Source of the DNA: Microcella alkalica
Lineage (GTDB): Bacteria; Actinomycetota; Actinomycetes; Actinomycetales; Microbacteriaceae
Length of the DNA: 64,000 bases
Direction: 5' to 3'
NCBI RefSeq assembly: GCF_014137945.1
Contig: NZ_JACGWX010000001.1
Span: 496,001-560,000, forward strand
This document shows positions 53,857 through 61,079 of this stretch, in pieces. A program made the translations under genes and the position numbers. Below the pieces are notes generated by a model that saw only the letters and a program-made list of their open reading frames with translations, made no database searches and had not been told where the DNA came from. Positions within the stretch are counted from its first letter, which is position 1; each line of letters opens with the position of its first letter.

Positions 53857-54780
53857 GTGATCACCTGGCTCACCGCCAACGCGGCCGATATCCTCCTGGT
53901 CTCCGTCGCGATCGGAGCGACCCTCCTCGCCCTCGCCGTCGCCCTGCTCGTGGCGTGGCTGCGCACCCGCAGCCACCTCGCCGGCCTCGCCGCGGGTCGC
54001 GCGAGCGCCGATCGCGCACGGCTCGACGCGGAGGTCGCCCTCGCCGAGCAGACGAATCGGCTGCGCATCATTCGCGAGCTCCACGAGGTCGCCGCGCACT
54101 CGCTCTCCGTCGTGATCAGTCAGGCCGACGGAGCGCGCTACGCGGCGCAGCGCGACCCCTCGGCAGCCGGTCGCAGCGCCGCCGTCATCGCCGAGACGAC
54201 GCGGTCGACTCTCGCCGACCTCCGACGAGTGATGAGCCTCGTCGGGGAGGGCGAGTCGACCGGGGCGCAGGGCGCTCGCCTGGACTCGGCGCACGAGCTC
54301 ATCGATGTCATGCGCGTCCAGGGGCTCGACATCGTCGTCGAGGAGTTCGGGGAGGCCTTCTCGCTCAAGCCCGGTGCGGAGATCGCGATCTACCGCATCA
54401 TGCAGGAGGCGCTCGCGAATGCTCTCGCCTACGGGGGCCCGGGCACGGAGGCTCGCGTCACGCTCACGTGGTCCGGTCAGGGCCTCCAGCTGCGCGTGGA
54501 GGACGACGGCATCCGCGCCCAGCACCGCAGAGCCGCGGAGGCGAGCGGAGGCTCGGCCGATGGGGGCGCAGCGCCGACGACATCGATCGACGACGATCTC
54601 GCCGCGCTCACGCGCACGGTCGACGGCCGCGGGATCGCAGAGATGCGCGCGCGGGCCGAGCTCTACGGCGGCATCCTGAGCGCGACGACGCAGCCGGGTG
54701 TCGGATTCACCCTCGCGGTGGTGTTCCCCGCGCTGCGTCACCACAACGGCGTGCACGGAGTGGATCTGCGCCGCCCATGA
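53857..54780 (+). CDS. Orphan sensor histidine kinase (HisKA_3 type)
   Basis: The 307-residue protein has one N-terminal membrane segment (about residues 13-34), a HisKA_3 dimerisation/phosphoacceptor segment RELHEVAAHSLSVVISQ (His76), and an HATPase domain with IYRIMQEALANALAYGG (N-box), VEDDG and DGRGIAEMRARAELYGG. This is the NarL/DesK-type kinase group, but no response-regulator gene is adjacent. The GTG start is chosen from the position of the membrane segment. azlC overlaps it by 4 nt (ATGA). Confidence 0.85.
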   Translation: MITWLTANAADILLVSVAIGATLLALAVALLVAWLRTRSHLAGLAAGRASADRARLDAEVALAEQTNRLRIIRELHEVAAHSLSVVISQADGARYAAQRDPSAAGRSAAVIAETTRSTLADLRRVMSLVGEGESTGAQGARLDSAHELIDVMRVQGLDIVVEEFGEAFSLKPGAEIAIYRIMQEALANALAYGGPGTEARVTLTWSGQGLQLRVEDDGIRAQHRRAAEASGGSADGGAAPTTSIDDDLAALTRTVDGRGIAEMRARAELYGGILSATTQPGVGFTLAVVFPALRHHNGVHGVDLRRP

Positions 54781-55532
54781 GCGCGGCATCCGAGCGTCGA
54801 GAGGCCTGGCGCGCCTCATGGGCCGTGGGCCTCGCGGTCGCCGCGTACGGCATCTCGTTCGGCGCTCTCGCCGTCGCCTCGGGCCTCGACGTGTGGCAGG
54901 CGTCCGTGCTGAGCGCCGTGATGTTCTCCGGCGGGTCGCAGTTCGCGCTCATCGGCGTCCTTGCGGCAGGCGGAGCGGCCTCCGGGCCCGCGGCGATCGC
55001 CGGTGCGACGCTCCTGGGCCTGCGCAACGGCCTGTACGCCGTCCGCGTCTCGCCCATCGTCGGGCCCGGCTGGGCCAAGCGCCTCCTCGCCGGCCACCTC
55101 ACGATCGATGAGTCGACGGCGGTCGCCACCGCGCAGCCCACGCTCGAGAGCCAACGCATCGGCTTCTGGGCGACGGGAGCGATCATCTGGGTCGGCTGGA
55201 ATCTCATGACGCTCGCCGGTGCGCTGCTGGGCGACCTGCTCGGCGACGTGAGCGCCTACGGGCTGGATGCGGCCGCCGCGGCGGCCTTCCTCGGGCTCGT
55301 GTGGCCGCGACTGCGAGCCCTGCAGCCCATCGCCGTCGCTGTCGGAGCGGCGGTCGTCACGACGCTCACTATCCCTCTGCTGCCGCCCGGGCTCCCGGTG
55401 CTCGTCGCGGCGGTCGTGGCCCTCGTGGTCGGGATCCCCGATCTCCTCGGGCGCCCCGGCGGCCCCGAGCCGCAGCTCGTCCACCACGACGACGTGCCGC
55501 CCGCGCCCGATTCGGGGGAGTCGGAGCGGTGA
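54777..55532 (+). CDS. azlC: AzlC family branched-chain amino acid exporter, large subunit
   Basis: The 251-residue protein has six or more membrane segments and the AzlC signatures YGISFGALAVASGLDVWQASVLSAVMFSGGSQFALIGV (split: YGISFGALAVASG, SVLSAVMFSGGSQFALIG), AGATLLGLRNGLYAVRVSP. With AzlD it exports branched-chain amino acids. The ~30-residue hydrophilic C-terminus is unusual in being long. It overlaps the kinase gene and AzlD (GTGA), making a three-gene unit. Confidence 0.9.
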   Translation: MSAASERREAWRASWAVGLAVAAYGISFGALAVASGLDVWQASVLSAVMFSGGSQFALIGVLAAGGAASGPAAIAGATLLGLRNGLYAVRVSPIVGPGWAKRLLAGHLTIDESTAVATAQPTLESQRIGFWATGAIIWVGWNLMTLAGALLGDLLGDVSAYGLDAAAAAAFLGLVWPRLRALQPIAVAVGAAVVTTLTIPLLPPGLPVLVAAVVALVVGIPDLLGRPGGPEPQLVHHDDVPPAPDSGESER

Positions 55533-55843
55533 GCATCTGGCAGATCATCATCGTCGCGTCGATCGCCGTCCTCGCGATCAAGCTCGCGGGCTACCTCGTC
55601 CCGGAACAGGTGCTGCAGACCCCGACGGCCGCCCGCACTGCGAACCTCGTGACGGTCGCGCTGCTCTCGGCGCTCATCGTCGTGCAGACGATCGGCTCGG
55701 GGCAGGGCATCCTCGTGGATGCCCGCCTGCCCGCGATCGTCGTCGCGGCGGGTCTGTTCGCGCTTCGAGTGCCGTTCATCCTCGTCATCGTCGCCGCCGC
55801 GGCCACCGCTGCGGCGCTGCGCGCTCTCGGCTGGGCGGCGTAG
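55529..55843 (+). CDS. azlD: AzlD family branched-chain amino acid exporter, small subunit
   Basis: The 104-residue membrane protein begins VSIWQIIIVASIAVLAIKLAGYLVPE and contains RTANLVTVALLSALIVVQTIG and DARLPAIVVAAGLFALRVPFI, matching AzlD/YgaH proteins that pair with AzlC. It overlaps azlC by 4 nt. A short GGTCG-AGCG-CGACC hairpin follows at 55853-55866 before the convergent def gene. Confidence 0.9.
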   Translation: MSIWQIIIVASIAVLAIKLAGYLVPEQVLQTPTAARTANLVTVALLSALIVVQTIGSGQGILVDARLPAIVVAAGLFALRVPFILVIVAAAATAAALRALGWAA

Positions 55844-55873
55844 CGGGCCCGCGGTCGAGCGCGACCGGAACGG

Positions 55874-56440
55874 CTAGTCCTCGAGATGGTCGCGGCCGGG
55901 GAGCCACGACTGTCCGGGCGAGCCCCAGGAGTTGCGCTTGATCGCCTTCACGGAGGCCTTGCCGTACGGGTGGGCGAGCCGATCGACGTAGAGAACGCCG
56001 TCGAGGTGGTCATACTCGTGCTGGAAGATGCGCGCGAGCCACCCCCGCGCATCGATCTCGAACCGGTTCCCCTCCAGGTCGGCCGCCCGCAGCAGCGCTC
56101 GCTCTGCGCGTCGCAGCGGGAACCGCTCGCCCGGGACGGACAGACAGCCCTCTGACTCGCACTCCTCATCCAGCTCATCGAGATCGAGCGGACTGACGAG
56201 GAGCTCCGGGTTGACGGCGACGCCGCGCCAGTGCACGTCGTCGTCGTCCGTCCAGTCGTAGACGAAGAGACGCAGACCCACTCCGACCTGAGGAGCGGCG
56301 AGACCGACCCCGGGAGCGGCTGCCATGGTGTCGAACATGTCGGCGACGAGAGCGCGGACCGAGTCGTCGATGGACTGGACGGGCGCGGCCCGGAGGTGGA
56401 GCACCGGCTCGCCGGTGATGCGGATCGGGAGCACGGCCAT
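55874..56440 (-). CDS. def: Peptide deformylase
   Basis: The 188-residue protein has the three deformylase motifs: GVGLAAPQVG, EGCLSVPG (metal-binding Cys) and HEYDHLDG (metal-binding His pair and catalytic Glu). It removes the formyl group from nascent proteins. The C-terminal extension GSPGQSWLPGRDHLED is typical of actinobacterial forms. The frame is open upstream, but the ATG at 56440 gives the family start MAVLPIRITGEPVL. Confidence 0.95.
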   Translation of the reverse strand: MAVLPIRITGEPVLHLRAAPVQSIDDSVRALVADMFDTMAAAPGVGLAAPQVGVGLRLFVYDWTDDDDVHWRGVAVNPELLVSPLDLDELDEECESEGCLSVPGERFPLRRAERALLRAADLEGNRFEIDARGWLARIFQHEYDHLDGVLYVDRLAHPYGKASVKAIKRNSWGSPGQSWLPGRDHLED

Positions 56441-56468
56441 TCGTCCAGGATATCGGCGCACTCGTCGG

Positions 56469-56474
56469 TACAGT
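56469..56474 (+). promoter_or_regulatory. -10 box (TACAGT) of a leaderless-type promoter
   Basis: TACAGT ends 6 nt before the GTG at 56481. Confidence 0.5.
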
Positions 56475-56480
56475 GTCGGG

Positions 56481-57401
56481 GTGCTGCCCCCCGAGCTGAG
56501 CGATCTGACCGACGAGCTCATCCGAAGTCCCTTCATCGTCATCGGCATCCCTCTCGCTCTCGTCGGCGCCGTCTTCCTGTCGCTGGGTGCGCAGTTCCAG
56601 CACCGCGGCGTCTCCACGGTCGAGGCGAATCTCGGCGATGGTTCGAAAGCAGGGCTGAGCCCGCGGCAGCTCGCGCACCTCCTGCGCCGACCGTCCTGGC
56701 TCCTCGGCACGCTCATGCTCGCGCTCGCGATCGTCTTCCAGCTCACGAGCCTCGGGTTCGCACCGCTGATCGTCGTTCAACCCATCGGCGTCGTCGCGCT
56801 CGTGATCACTGCCATCCTCAACGCCCGGCTCTCCCGGATCCGGCTCGATCGCAAGGCCATCGGAGCGATCGCGATGAGCGTCGGCGGCGTGGGCGTGTTC
56901 GTCGTCGTCGCGGCGACCTTCGCGGTCGAGCAGCGGATCGATGAAGGACAGCTCCTGACCGTTCTCGGGATCCTCGGTGTGGTCACCGCGGTCTTCGGCG
57001 TGCTCTTCGCCGTACGACGCAAGAGCGCCGGCGCGATGTTCTACATCGTCGGCGCCGGTGTGCTCTACGGCTTCGTCGCGACGCTCGCGAAGGTCGTGAT
57101 CAACCGCATCGTCAACGGCAACTTCGAGTGGCTGACCGTGCTCGCCATCGTCGCGCTCCTCGCGAGCGCCGCCCTCGGCGGCTACTTCGTGCAGACGGCG
57201 TACTCGGTCGGCTCGCCCGACCTCGTGATCGCCGGTCTCACGGTCGTCGACCCGCTCGTCGCGGTGCTCATCGGCGTGATCGTCCTCGGCGAGGCGACGC
57301 TCATTCCGCTCCCCGCCGCGATCCTGTCGGTCGTCGCCGGCGCGATCGCGATCGTCGGCGTGATTCGGCTCGCCAAGCACCACCCTCAGACCCATCGCTG
57401 A
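56481..57401 (+). CDS. DMT-family (EamA-like) membrane transporter
   Basis: The 306-residue protein has about nine membrane segments in two similar halves, with the first containing GTLMLALAIVFQLTSLGFAPLIVVQPIGVVALVITAILNARL (characteristic spacing) and the second SVGSPDLVIAGLTVVDPLVAVLIGVIVLGE. This is typical of the drug/metabolite transporter superfamily. A hydrophilic segment (STVEANLGDGSKAGLSPRQ) follows the first TM. Substrate unknown. The GTG start with a TACAGT box 6 nt upstream suggests leaderless transcription. Confidence 0.82.
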   Translation: MLPPELSDLTDELIRSPFIVIGIPLALVGAVFLSLGAQFQHRGVSTVEANLGDGSKAGLSPRQLAHLLRRPSWLLGTLMLALAIVFQLTSLGFAPLIVVQPIGVVALVITAILNARLSRIRLDRKAIGAIAMSVGGVGVFVVVAATFAVEQRIDEGQLLTVLGILGVVTAVFGVLFAVRRKSAGAMFYIVGAGVLYGFVATLAKVVINRIVNGNFEWLTVLAIVALLASAALGGYFVQTAYSVGSPDLVIAGLTVVDPLVAVLIGVIVLGEATLIPLPAAILSVVAGAIAIVGVIRLAKHHPQTHR

Positions 57402-57484
57402 GGTAGCGTAGACTCCGCTGGTCTTCCTCCCCCGACCGCGGCGCCGATCGCGCCTGCCCCCGAGACGCAAGGATCATCCAGATC

Positions 57485-58720
57485 GTGCCAGACGCCCCGC
57501 ATCCGCACGCGGTCAGCCCGACGCCGATGCGCATCCTGATCGGCGCCGACACCTTCGCCCCCGACGTGAACGGGGCGGCGAAGTTCGCCGAGCGGCTCGC
57601 CGCCGGCCTCGTCGAGCGCGGTCACGAGGTGCACGTCGTCGGCCCCCGTCCGGAGGACGGCCCGAACGTCACGCGCGTGGAGCAGCACGAGGGTCAGTCG
57701 ATGACGGTCCACCGACTGCGCTCATGGCGCTGGAAGCCCCATCCCTGGCTGCGCTATGCGCTGCCCTGGCGCATCGAGCAGAACGCCGCGCGCATCCTCG
57801 ACGAGGTCAAGCCTGATGTCGTCCACTTCCAGTCGCACATCGTGGTCGGTCGCGGCCTCGCCAGACAGGCGGCTGCGCGCGGCATCCGGATCATCGGCAC
57901 CAACCACTTCATGCCGGACAACGCGATGCAGTTCACTCCGTTCTTCGGCTCTCTGAAGGATTCAGCGATCCGCGGGATGTGGAAGGCCGCGGGTCGCACC
58001 TTCGGTCTCGCCGAGTCGGTCACGACTCCGACCCGTAAAGCGGCCGACTACCTCGAGGAGTACGCGGGACTCGAGGGCGTGCATGCCATCTCCTGCGGGC
58101 TCCACATCGATCACTACACGCCCGACTTCGCGCCGCGCACCGAGAATGTCGCCCTCTTCCTGGGTCGAGTCGAGGCAGAGAAGCACATCGATGAGCTGCT
58201 GCGGGCGGTCGCGATGCTCGACGCATCGCTCGACGTGAAGGTCGAGATCATCGGCGACGGCGAGCAGCGCGCTTCGCTCGAGCGGCTCGCGGTCGAACTC
58301 GGCGTCGCCGATCGGGTGCACTTCGCCGGCTACGCGCCCGAGGAGTACCTGAAGCAGCAACTGACGCGGGCATCCGTCTTCGTGATGCCGAGCCGCGCCG
58401 AGCTGCAGTCCATCGCGACGATGGAGGCGATGGCCTCGGGCCTTCCCGTGGTCGGCGCGAACGCGATGGCGCTGCCGCACCTCATCCACGATGGCGAGAA
58501 CGGCTTTCTCTACGAGCCCGGCGACATCCGCGGGTTCGCCGATCGTCTGCAGCGCATCTTCACGATGCCCCACGACGATCTTCTCGAGCTCAAGCGCGAG
58601 AGCCTTCGCATCGTCTCCGGCCACGACATCACCCGCACCCTCGAGACCTTCGAGGCGCTGTACCGCGGCGAGGAGGTCGACGACCCGATCGTGGACGGCG
58701 TGGGCTCGGCGACCCCGTAA
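57485..58720 (+). CDS. Glycosyltransferase family 4 (GT-B fold)
   Basis: The 411-residue protein has the N-terminal GT4 start MRILIGADTFAPDVNGAAKFAERLAAGL, a central HFQSHIVVGRG, and a C-terminal nucleotide-sugar domain with FLGRVEAEKHIDELLRAV, VEIIGDGEQR, and the EX7E-type segment PSRAELQSIATMEAMASGLPVVG. It resembles mannosyl- or glucosyltransferases of actinobacterial glycolipid synthesis, but the donor and acceptor are not evident. A TAGACT box lies at 57409-57414, 70 nt upstream. Confidence 0.9.
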   Translation: MPDAPHPHAVSPTPMRILIGADTFAPDVNGAAKFAERLAAGLVERGHEVHVVGPRPEDGPNVTRVEQHEGQSMTVHRLRSWRWKPHPWLRYALPWRIEQNAARILDEVKPDVVHFQSHIVVGRGLARQAAARGIRIIGTNHFMPDNAMQFTPFFGSLKDSAIRGMWKAAGRTFGLAESVTTPTRKAADYLEEYAGLEGVHAISCGLHIDHYTPDFAPRTENVALFLGRVEAEKHIDELLRAVAMLDASLDVKVEIIGDGEQRASLERLAVELGVADRVHFAGYAPEEYLKQQLTRASVFVMPSRAELQSIATMEAMASGLPVVGANAMALPHLIHDGENGFLYEPGDIRGFADRLQRIFTMPHDDLLELKRESLRIVSGHDITRTLETFEALYRGEEVDDPIVDGVGSATP

Positions 58721-58741
58721 CAGGCTCGATATCATGGAGCA

Positions 58742-58758
58742 GGGCCGCTCAGCGGCCC
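58742..58758. terminator. Hairpin between the glycosyltransferase gene and the tRNA
   Basis: GGGCCGC-TCA-GCGGCCC, a perfect 7-bp stem, ends 2 nt before the tRNA. It may terminate the upstream gene or be part of the tRNA 5' leader. Confidence 0.5.
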
Positions 58759-58760
58759 GC

Positions 58761-58834
58761 GGGGCGGTAGCTCAGCTGGTCAGAGCAGCGGACTCATAAT
58801 CCGTCGGTCACGGGTTCAAGTCCCGTCCGCCCTA
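58761..58834 (+). tRNA. tRNA with CAT anticodon (elongator Met or Ile2)
   Basis: The 74-nt cloverleaf has acceptor GGGGCGG/CCGCCCT, D-arm TAGCTCAGCTGGTCAGAGC, anticodon stem GCGGA/TCCGT around CTCATAA (anticodon CAT), T-arm with GGTTCAAGTCC, and discriminator A. No CCA is encoded. It is not the initiator type. Telling elongator Met from lysidine-modified Ile2 needs comparison with the other CAT tRNAs of the genome. Confidence 0.9.
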
Positions 58835-58840
58835 CGCGCG

Positions 58841-59164
58841 TCAGTGGGCGTCGCTCACGAGCTTGAGCCCGATTACGCACCCGACGATCCCGAGCACGAG
58901 CAGCATCTTCACGACCGATAGTGCCTCGGCTCCGGTCAGCATCGCCCACAGCACGGTCAGACTCACACCGATGCCGACCCACACGGCGTAGGCGGTGCCG
59001 GTGGGGATGTCACGCATGGCCCACGCGAGGCCCGCCATGCTCGCCGCGAGCGCCACGACGAACACGATCGATGGCCCGAGTCGAGTGAAACCCTTCGACG
59101 CGCCGAGGGCGGTCGCCCAGACGGCTTCGAGAACTCCGGAGACGATGAGCACGATCCACGACAT
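58841..59164 (-). CDS. gdx: SMR-family guanidinium exporter (Gdx/SugE type)
   Basis: The 107-residue protein has four membrane segments and SugE/Gdx features: MSWIVLIVSGVLEAVWATALG (with the membrane Glu and Trp), GFTRLGPSIVFV, RDIPTGTAYAVWVGIGVSLTVLW and IVGCVIGLKL. The GTAYAVWxGIG motif separates Gdx from multidrug SMR proteins. A guanidine-III riboswitch directly before its AGGAGG site supports guanidinium export over drug resistance. It is divergent from the heliorhodopsin-like gene. Confidence 0.93.
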   Translation of the reverse strand: MSWIVLIVSGVLEAVWATALGASKGFTRLGPSIVFVVALAASMAGLAWAMRDIPTGTAYAVWVGIGVSLTVLWAMLTGAEALSVVKMLLVLGIVGCVIGLKLVSDAH

Positions 59165-59176
59165 GACAGTCCTCCT

Positions 59177-59217
59177 GGCCAGTCTTGTCGCGTTCCGGGT
59201 ACTGAACCGTCGTCCGG
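59177..59217 (-). ncRNA. Guanidine-III (ykkC-III) riboswitch
   Basis: Read on the - strand, this 41-nt element matches the guanidine-III consensus at its invariant blocks: CCGGACGA at the 5' end, GUACCCGG in the middle and GACAAGAC near the 3' end. The helix partners are GGUUCAGU and ACUGGCC with a bulge, and CCGG with CCGG. It ends immediately before the AGGAGG ribosome-binding site (59171-59176) of gdx, so guanidine binding would expose the site for translation. Confidence 0.9.
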
Positions 59218-59342
59218 GAGCGCGGTCGCCGCGCTCACCCTCCATGTTGCCCGAGCTTCGTGAGCACCGCCTGTGCAGCGGCGTCCGCGCAGGTCGATAC
59301 CATGCGAGCGTGGGCCGGCGGTCGGCTCGGAGGGAGCGCCGC

Positions 59343-60080
59343 ATGAGCATCAGGACGCACCGGATGCCCCGCCTCACGCCACTCTCGCTGACCTCCGCCG
59401 CGCTGCACCTCGTGGCCGCGCTCGCACTCCTCGCCGGCGCCGCGACGCTCGAAACCGAGCTGCCCGTGCGTCTCTCCGCGCCCGGCGTCCCGCCGGTGCC
59501 ATTCGCCGCCGTGGATCTTGCGGTCGCCACCTCGGTCGTGCTGCTGGTGAGCGCGGTCGTGCGGCTCGCCGTGAGCATCCGCCCACTGTGTGATCGTCAC
59601 GTCGCGGGGCTCGCGAGCGGTCGGGCGGGCTGGCGCTGGCTCGAGCTGTCGCAGACCGCGAGCATCACGGTCGTGCTCGTCGCGCTGCTCAACGGTGTCG
59701 CCGAGTCGGGTGTGCTCGTCGCGCTGTACGCCCTCGCCGCGGGAGCCGTCGTCCTGCTGTGGTTGCAGGATCGCCAGACGACGCCCGGCCTGGCCGGCCT
59801 CGGCGCCTTCAGCGCGGGAGCGGCGATCGGCATCGTGCCGTGGGGGGTCATCGCGATTTATCAGGTCACTCGGCTCGTCCTGGGCGAGCCTGTGGGCGAT
59901 GTGGTGGGTATCGGGACGATCGCGCTGCTCGCGCTGTCGGCCGCGCAGTGGTTCTCGGTCTGGTGGCATCGTGAACGCAGTCGGGCGGCGCTGCACGCGC
60001 CTGCGGCCGAGCGGGTCTTCATCGAGCTGACGCTCGCGCACTCGCTCGTTCTCGTCCTCGTCGCGGTGCTCGCCGGCTGA
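59343..60080 (+). CDS. Heliorhodopsin homologue without a retinal-binding lysine
   Basis: The 245-residue protein has seven hydrophobic segments and closely follows heliorhodopsin landmarks: TM1 SAALHLVAALALLAG, TM3 GWRWLELSQTASITVVLVALLNG, then LWLQDRQT, TM5 AIGIVPWGVIAIYQV, and TM7 AERVFIELTLAHSLVLVLVAVLAG (in parts: AERVFIELTLAHS, LVLVLVAVLAG). Heliorhodopsins have Lys in TM7 (LSLVAKSALAW) for the retinal Schiff base; here the site reads LAHS. I find no Lys anywhere in the protein. The ATG at 59343 follows GGAGGGAG. Its start region is divergent from gdx. It cannot bind retinal covalently in the usual way, so a non-light role is inferred. Confidence 0.8.
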   Translation: MSIRTHRMPRLTPLSLTSAALHLVAALALLAGAATLETELPVRLSAPGVPPVPFAAVDLAVATSVVLLVSAVVRLAVSIRPLCDRHVAGLASGRAGWRWLELSQTASITVVLVALLNGVAESGVLVALYALAAGAVVLLWLQDRQTTPGLAGLGAFSAGAAIGIVPWGVIAIYQVTRLVLGEPVGDVVGIGTIALLALSAAQWFSVWWHRERSRAALHAPAAERVFIELTLAHSLVLVLVAVLAG

Positions 60081-60164
60081 GCCACCCGACGGCGACGCCG
60101 CCGCAGGCGCAACACCGGCGCGCCGATTGGCGTTGCGCTGAGCATCCCCGTCAGGATGGAGCCC

Positions 60165-61004
60165 ATGTCGAACGCCGCCCCCTCTCAGCCCGCCGTTCCC
60201 GCGACGCCGGAGGAGCGCTACCGCGTGTTCCGCGAGCGCCGCGATCTCGCCGCGGTGCAGCCGCAGGGCCCGCTCGCGCTCGTCAACACGCAGTGGGTGG
60301 ATGCCGAGCAGGCGATTTGGGGGGTGCCGGGTCGATGGGCGCCGGCGCCGGAGGGCGGACTGCTCGTGACCGCTGAGGCGACGGACGGGATCGTCGTCGA
60401 CGGCGAGACCGTCGACGGCACCGTGCGCGTGCGAGGCAAGGACGACCCGCTGCCCTCGAGCATCGTGTTCGACGACCACACGACGGGGTTCGTCATCGCC
60501 GGCGAAGGCGGCGCGTACGCGCTGCGTGTGTGGGATTCGCGCAGCGAGGCGATCGAGAGCTTCGGCGGCATCGACGCCTTCCCCTACGACGCCGCGTGGG
60601 TCGTGACCGGCACATTCCGCGAGATCGAGGGCGGCACGACCGTCGGCTTCGAGCACCTCAAGGACGACGGCGCGACGCGCGACGAGGTCGTGCCGGGGGA
60701 GATCCGCTTCACGCACGACGGCGTCGAGTACGACATCGCGGCCTTCAAGTCGGGGCGCGCGCTGCAGCTCGTCTTCAGCGACGCGACCGCTGGCGACAGC
60801 ACCTACTCGGTGGGGCGCTTCCTGTTCCTCGCTCCGAACGCCGACGGGTCGATCACCCTCGACTTCAACACGGCGATCCTGCCCCCGTGCGCCTTCAGCT
60901 ACAACTTCAACTGCCCGCTGCCGCCGAAGCAGAACCGCTTCCCCTTCCCGATCGAGGCCGGCGAGAAGAACGTGCTCGCGAAGGACGGCTCGCTGCTGCT
61001 CTAG
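60165..61004 (+). CDS. DUF1684 family protein
   Basis: The 279-residue protein ends with the DUF1684 signature: LDFNTAILPPCAFSYNFNCPLPPKQNRFPFPIEAGEK (in parts: LDFNTAILPPCAF, NCPLPPKQNRFPF). The N-terminal region has ERYRVFRERRDLAAVQPQGPLALVNTQWVD. The family's role is unknown and no catalytic residues are established; the conserved cysteines in PPCAF and NCPLPP may bind metal. The ATG at 60165, preceded by GGATGGAG, is preferred over the one at 60156. Confidence 0.85.
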   Translation: MSNAAPSQPAVPATPEERYRVFRERRDLAAVQPQGPLALVNTQWVDAEQAIWGVPGRWAPAPEGGLLVTAEATDGIVVDGETVDGTVRVRGKDDPLPSSIVFDDHTTGFVIAGEGGAYALRVWDSRSEAIESFGGIDAFPYDAAWVVTGTFREIEGGTTVGFEHLKDDGATRDEVVPGEIRFTHDGVEYDIAAFKSGRALQLVFSDATAGDSTYSVGRFLFLAPNADGSITLDFNTAILPPCAFSYNFNCPLPPKQNRFPFPIEAGEKNVLAKDGSLLL

Positions 61005-61079
61005 CGCGCGTGCTCCCGTCGCGCTGCGTGCGAGGCGAGTGCGTTCGGCGACGTCGGCGGTGAACGGCAGACTGAGGGA

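Noticed and set aside
58761-58834. Initiator tRNA-fMet
   Set aside because: The acceptor first pair is G-T/C-type paired, the anticodon stem lacks the three consecutive G-C pairs of initiators, and the gene has elongator-like features.
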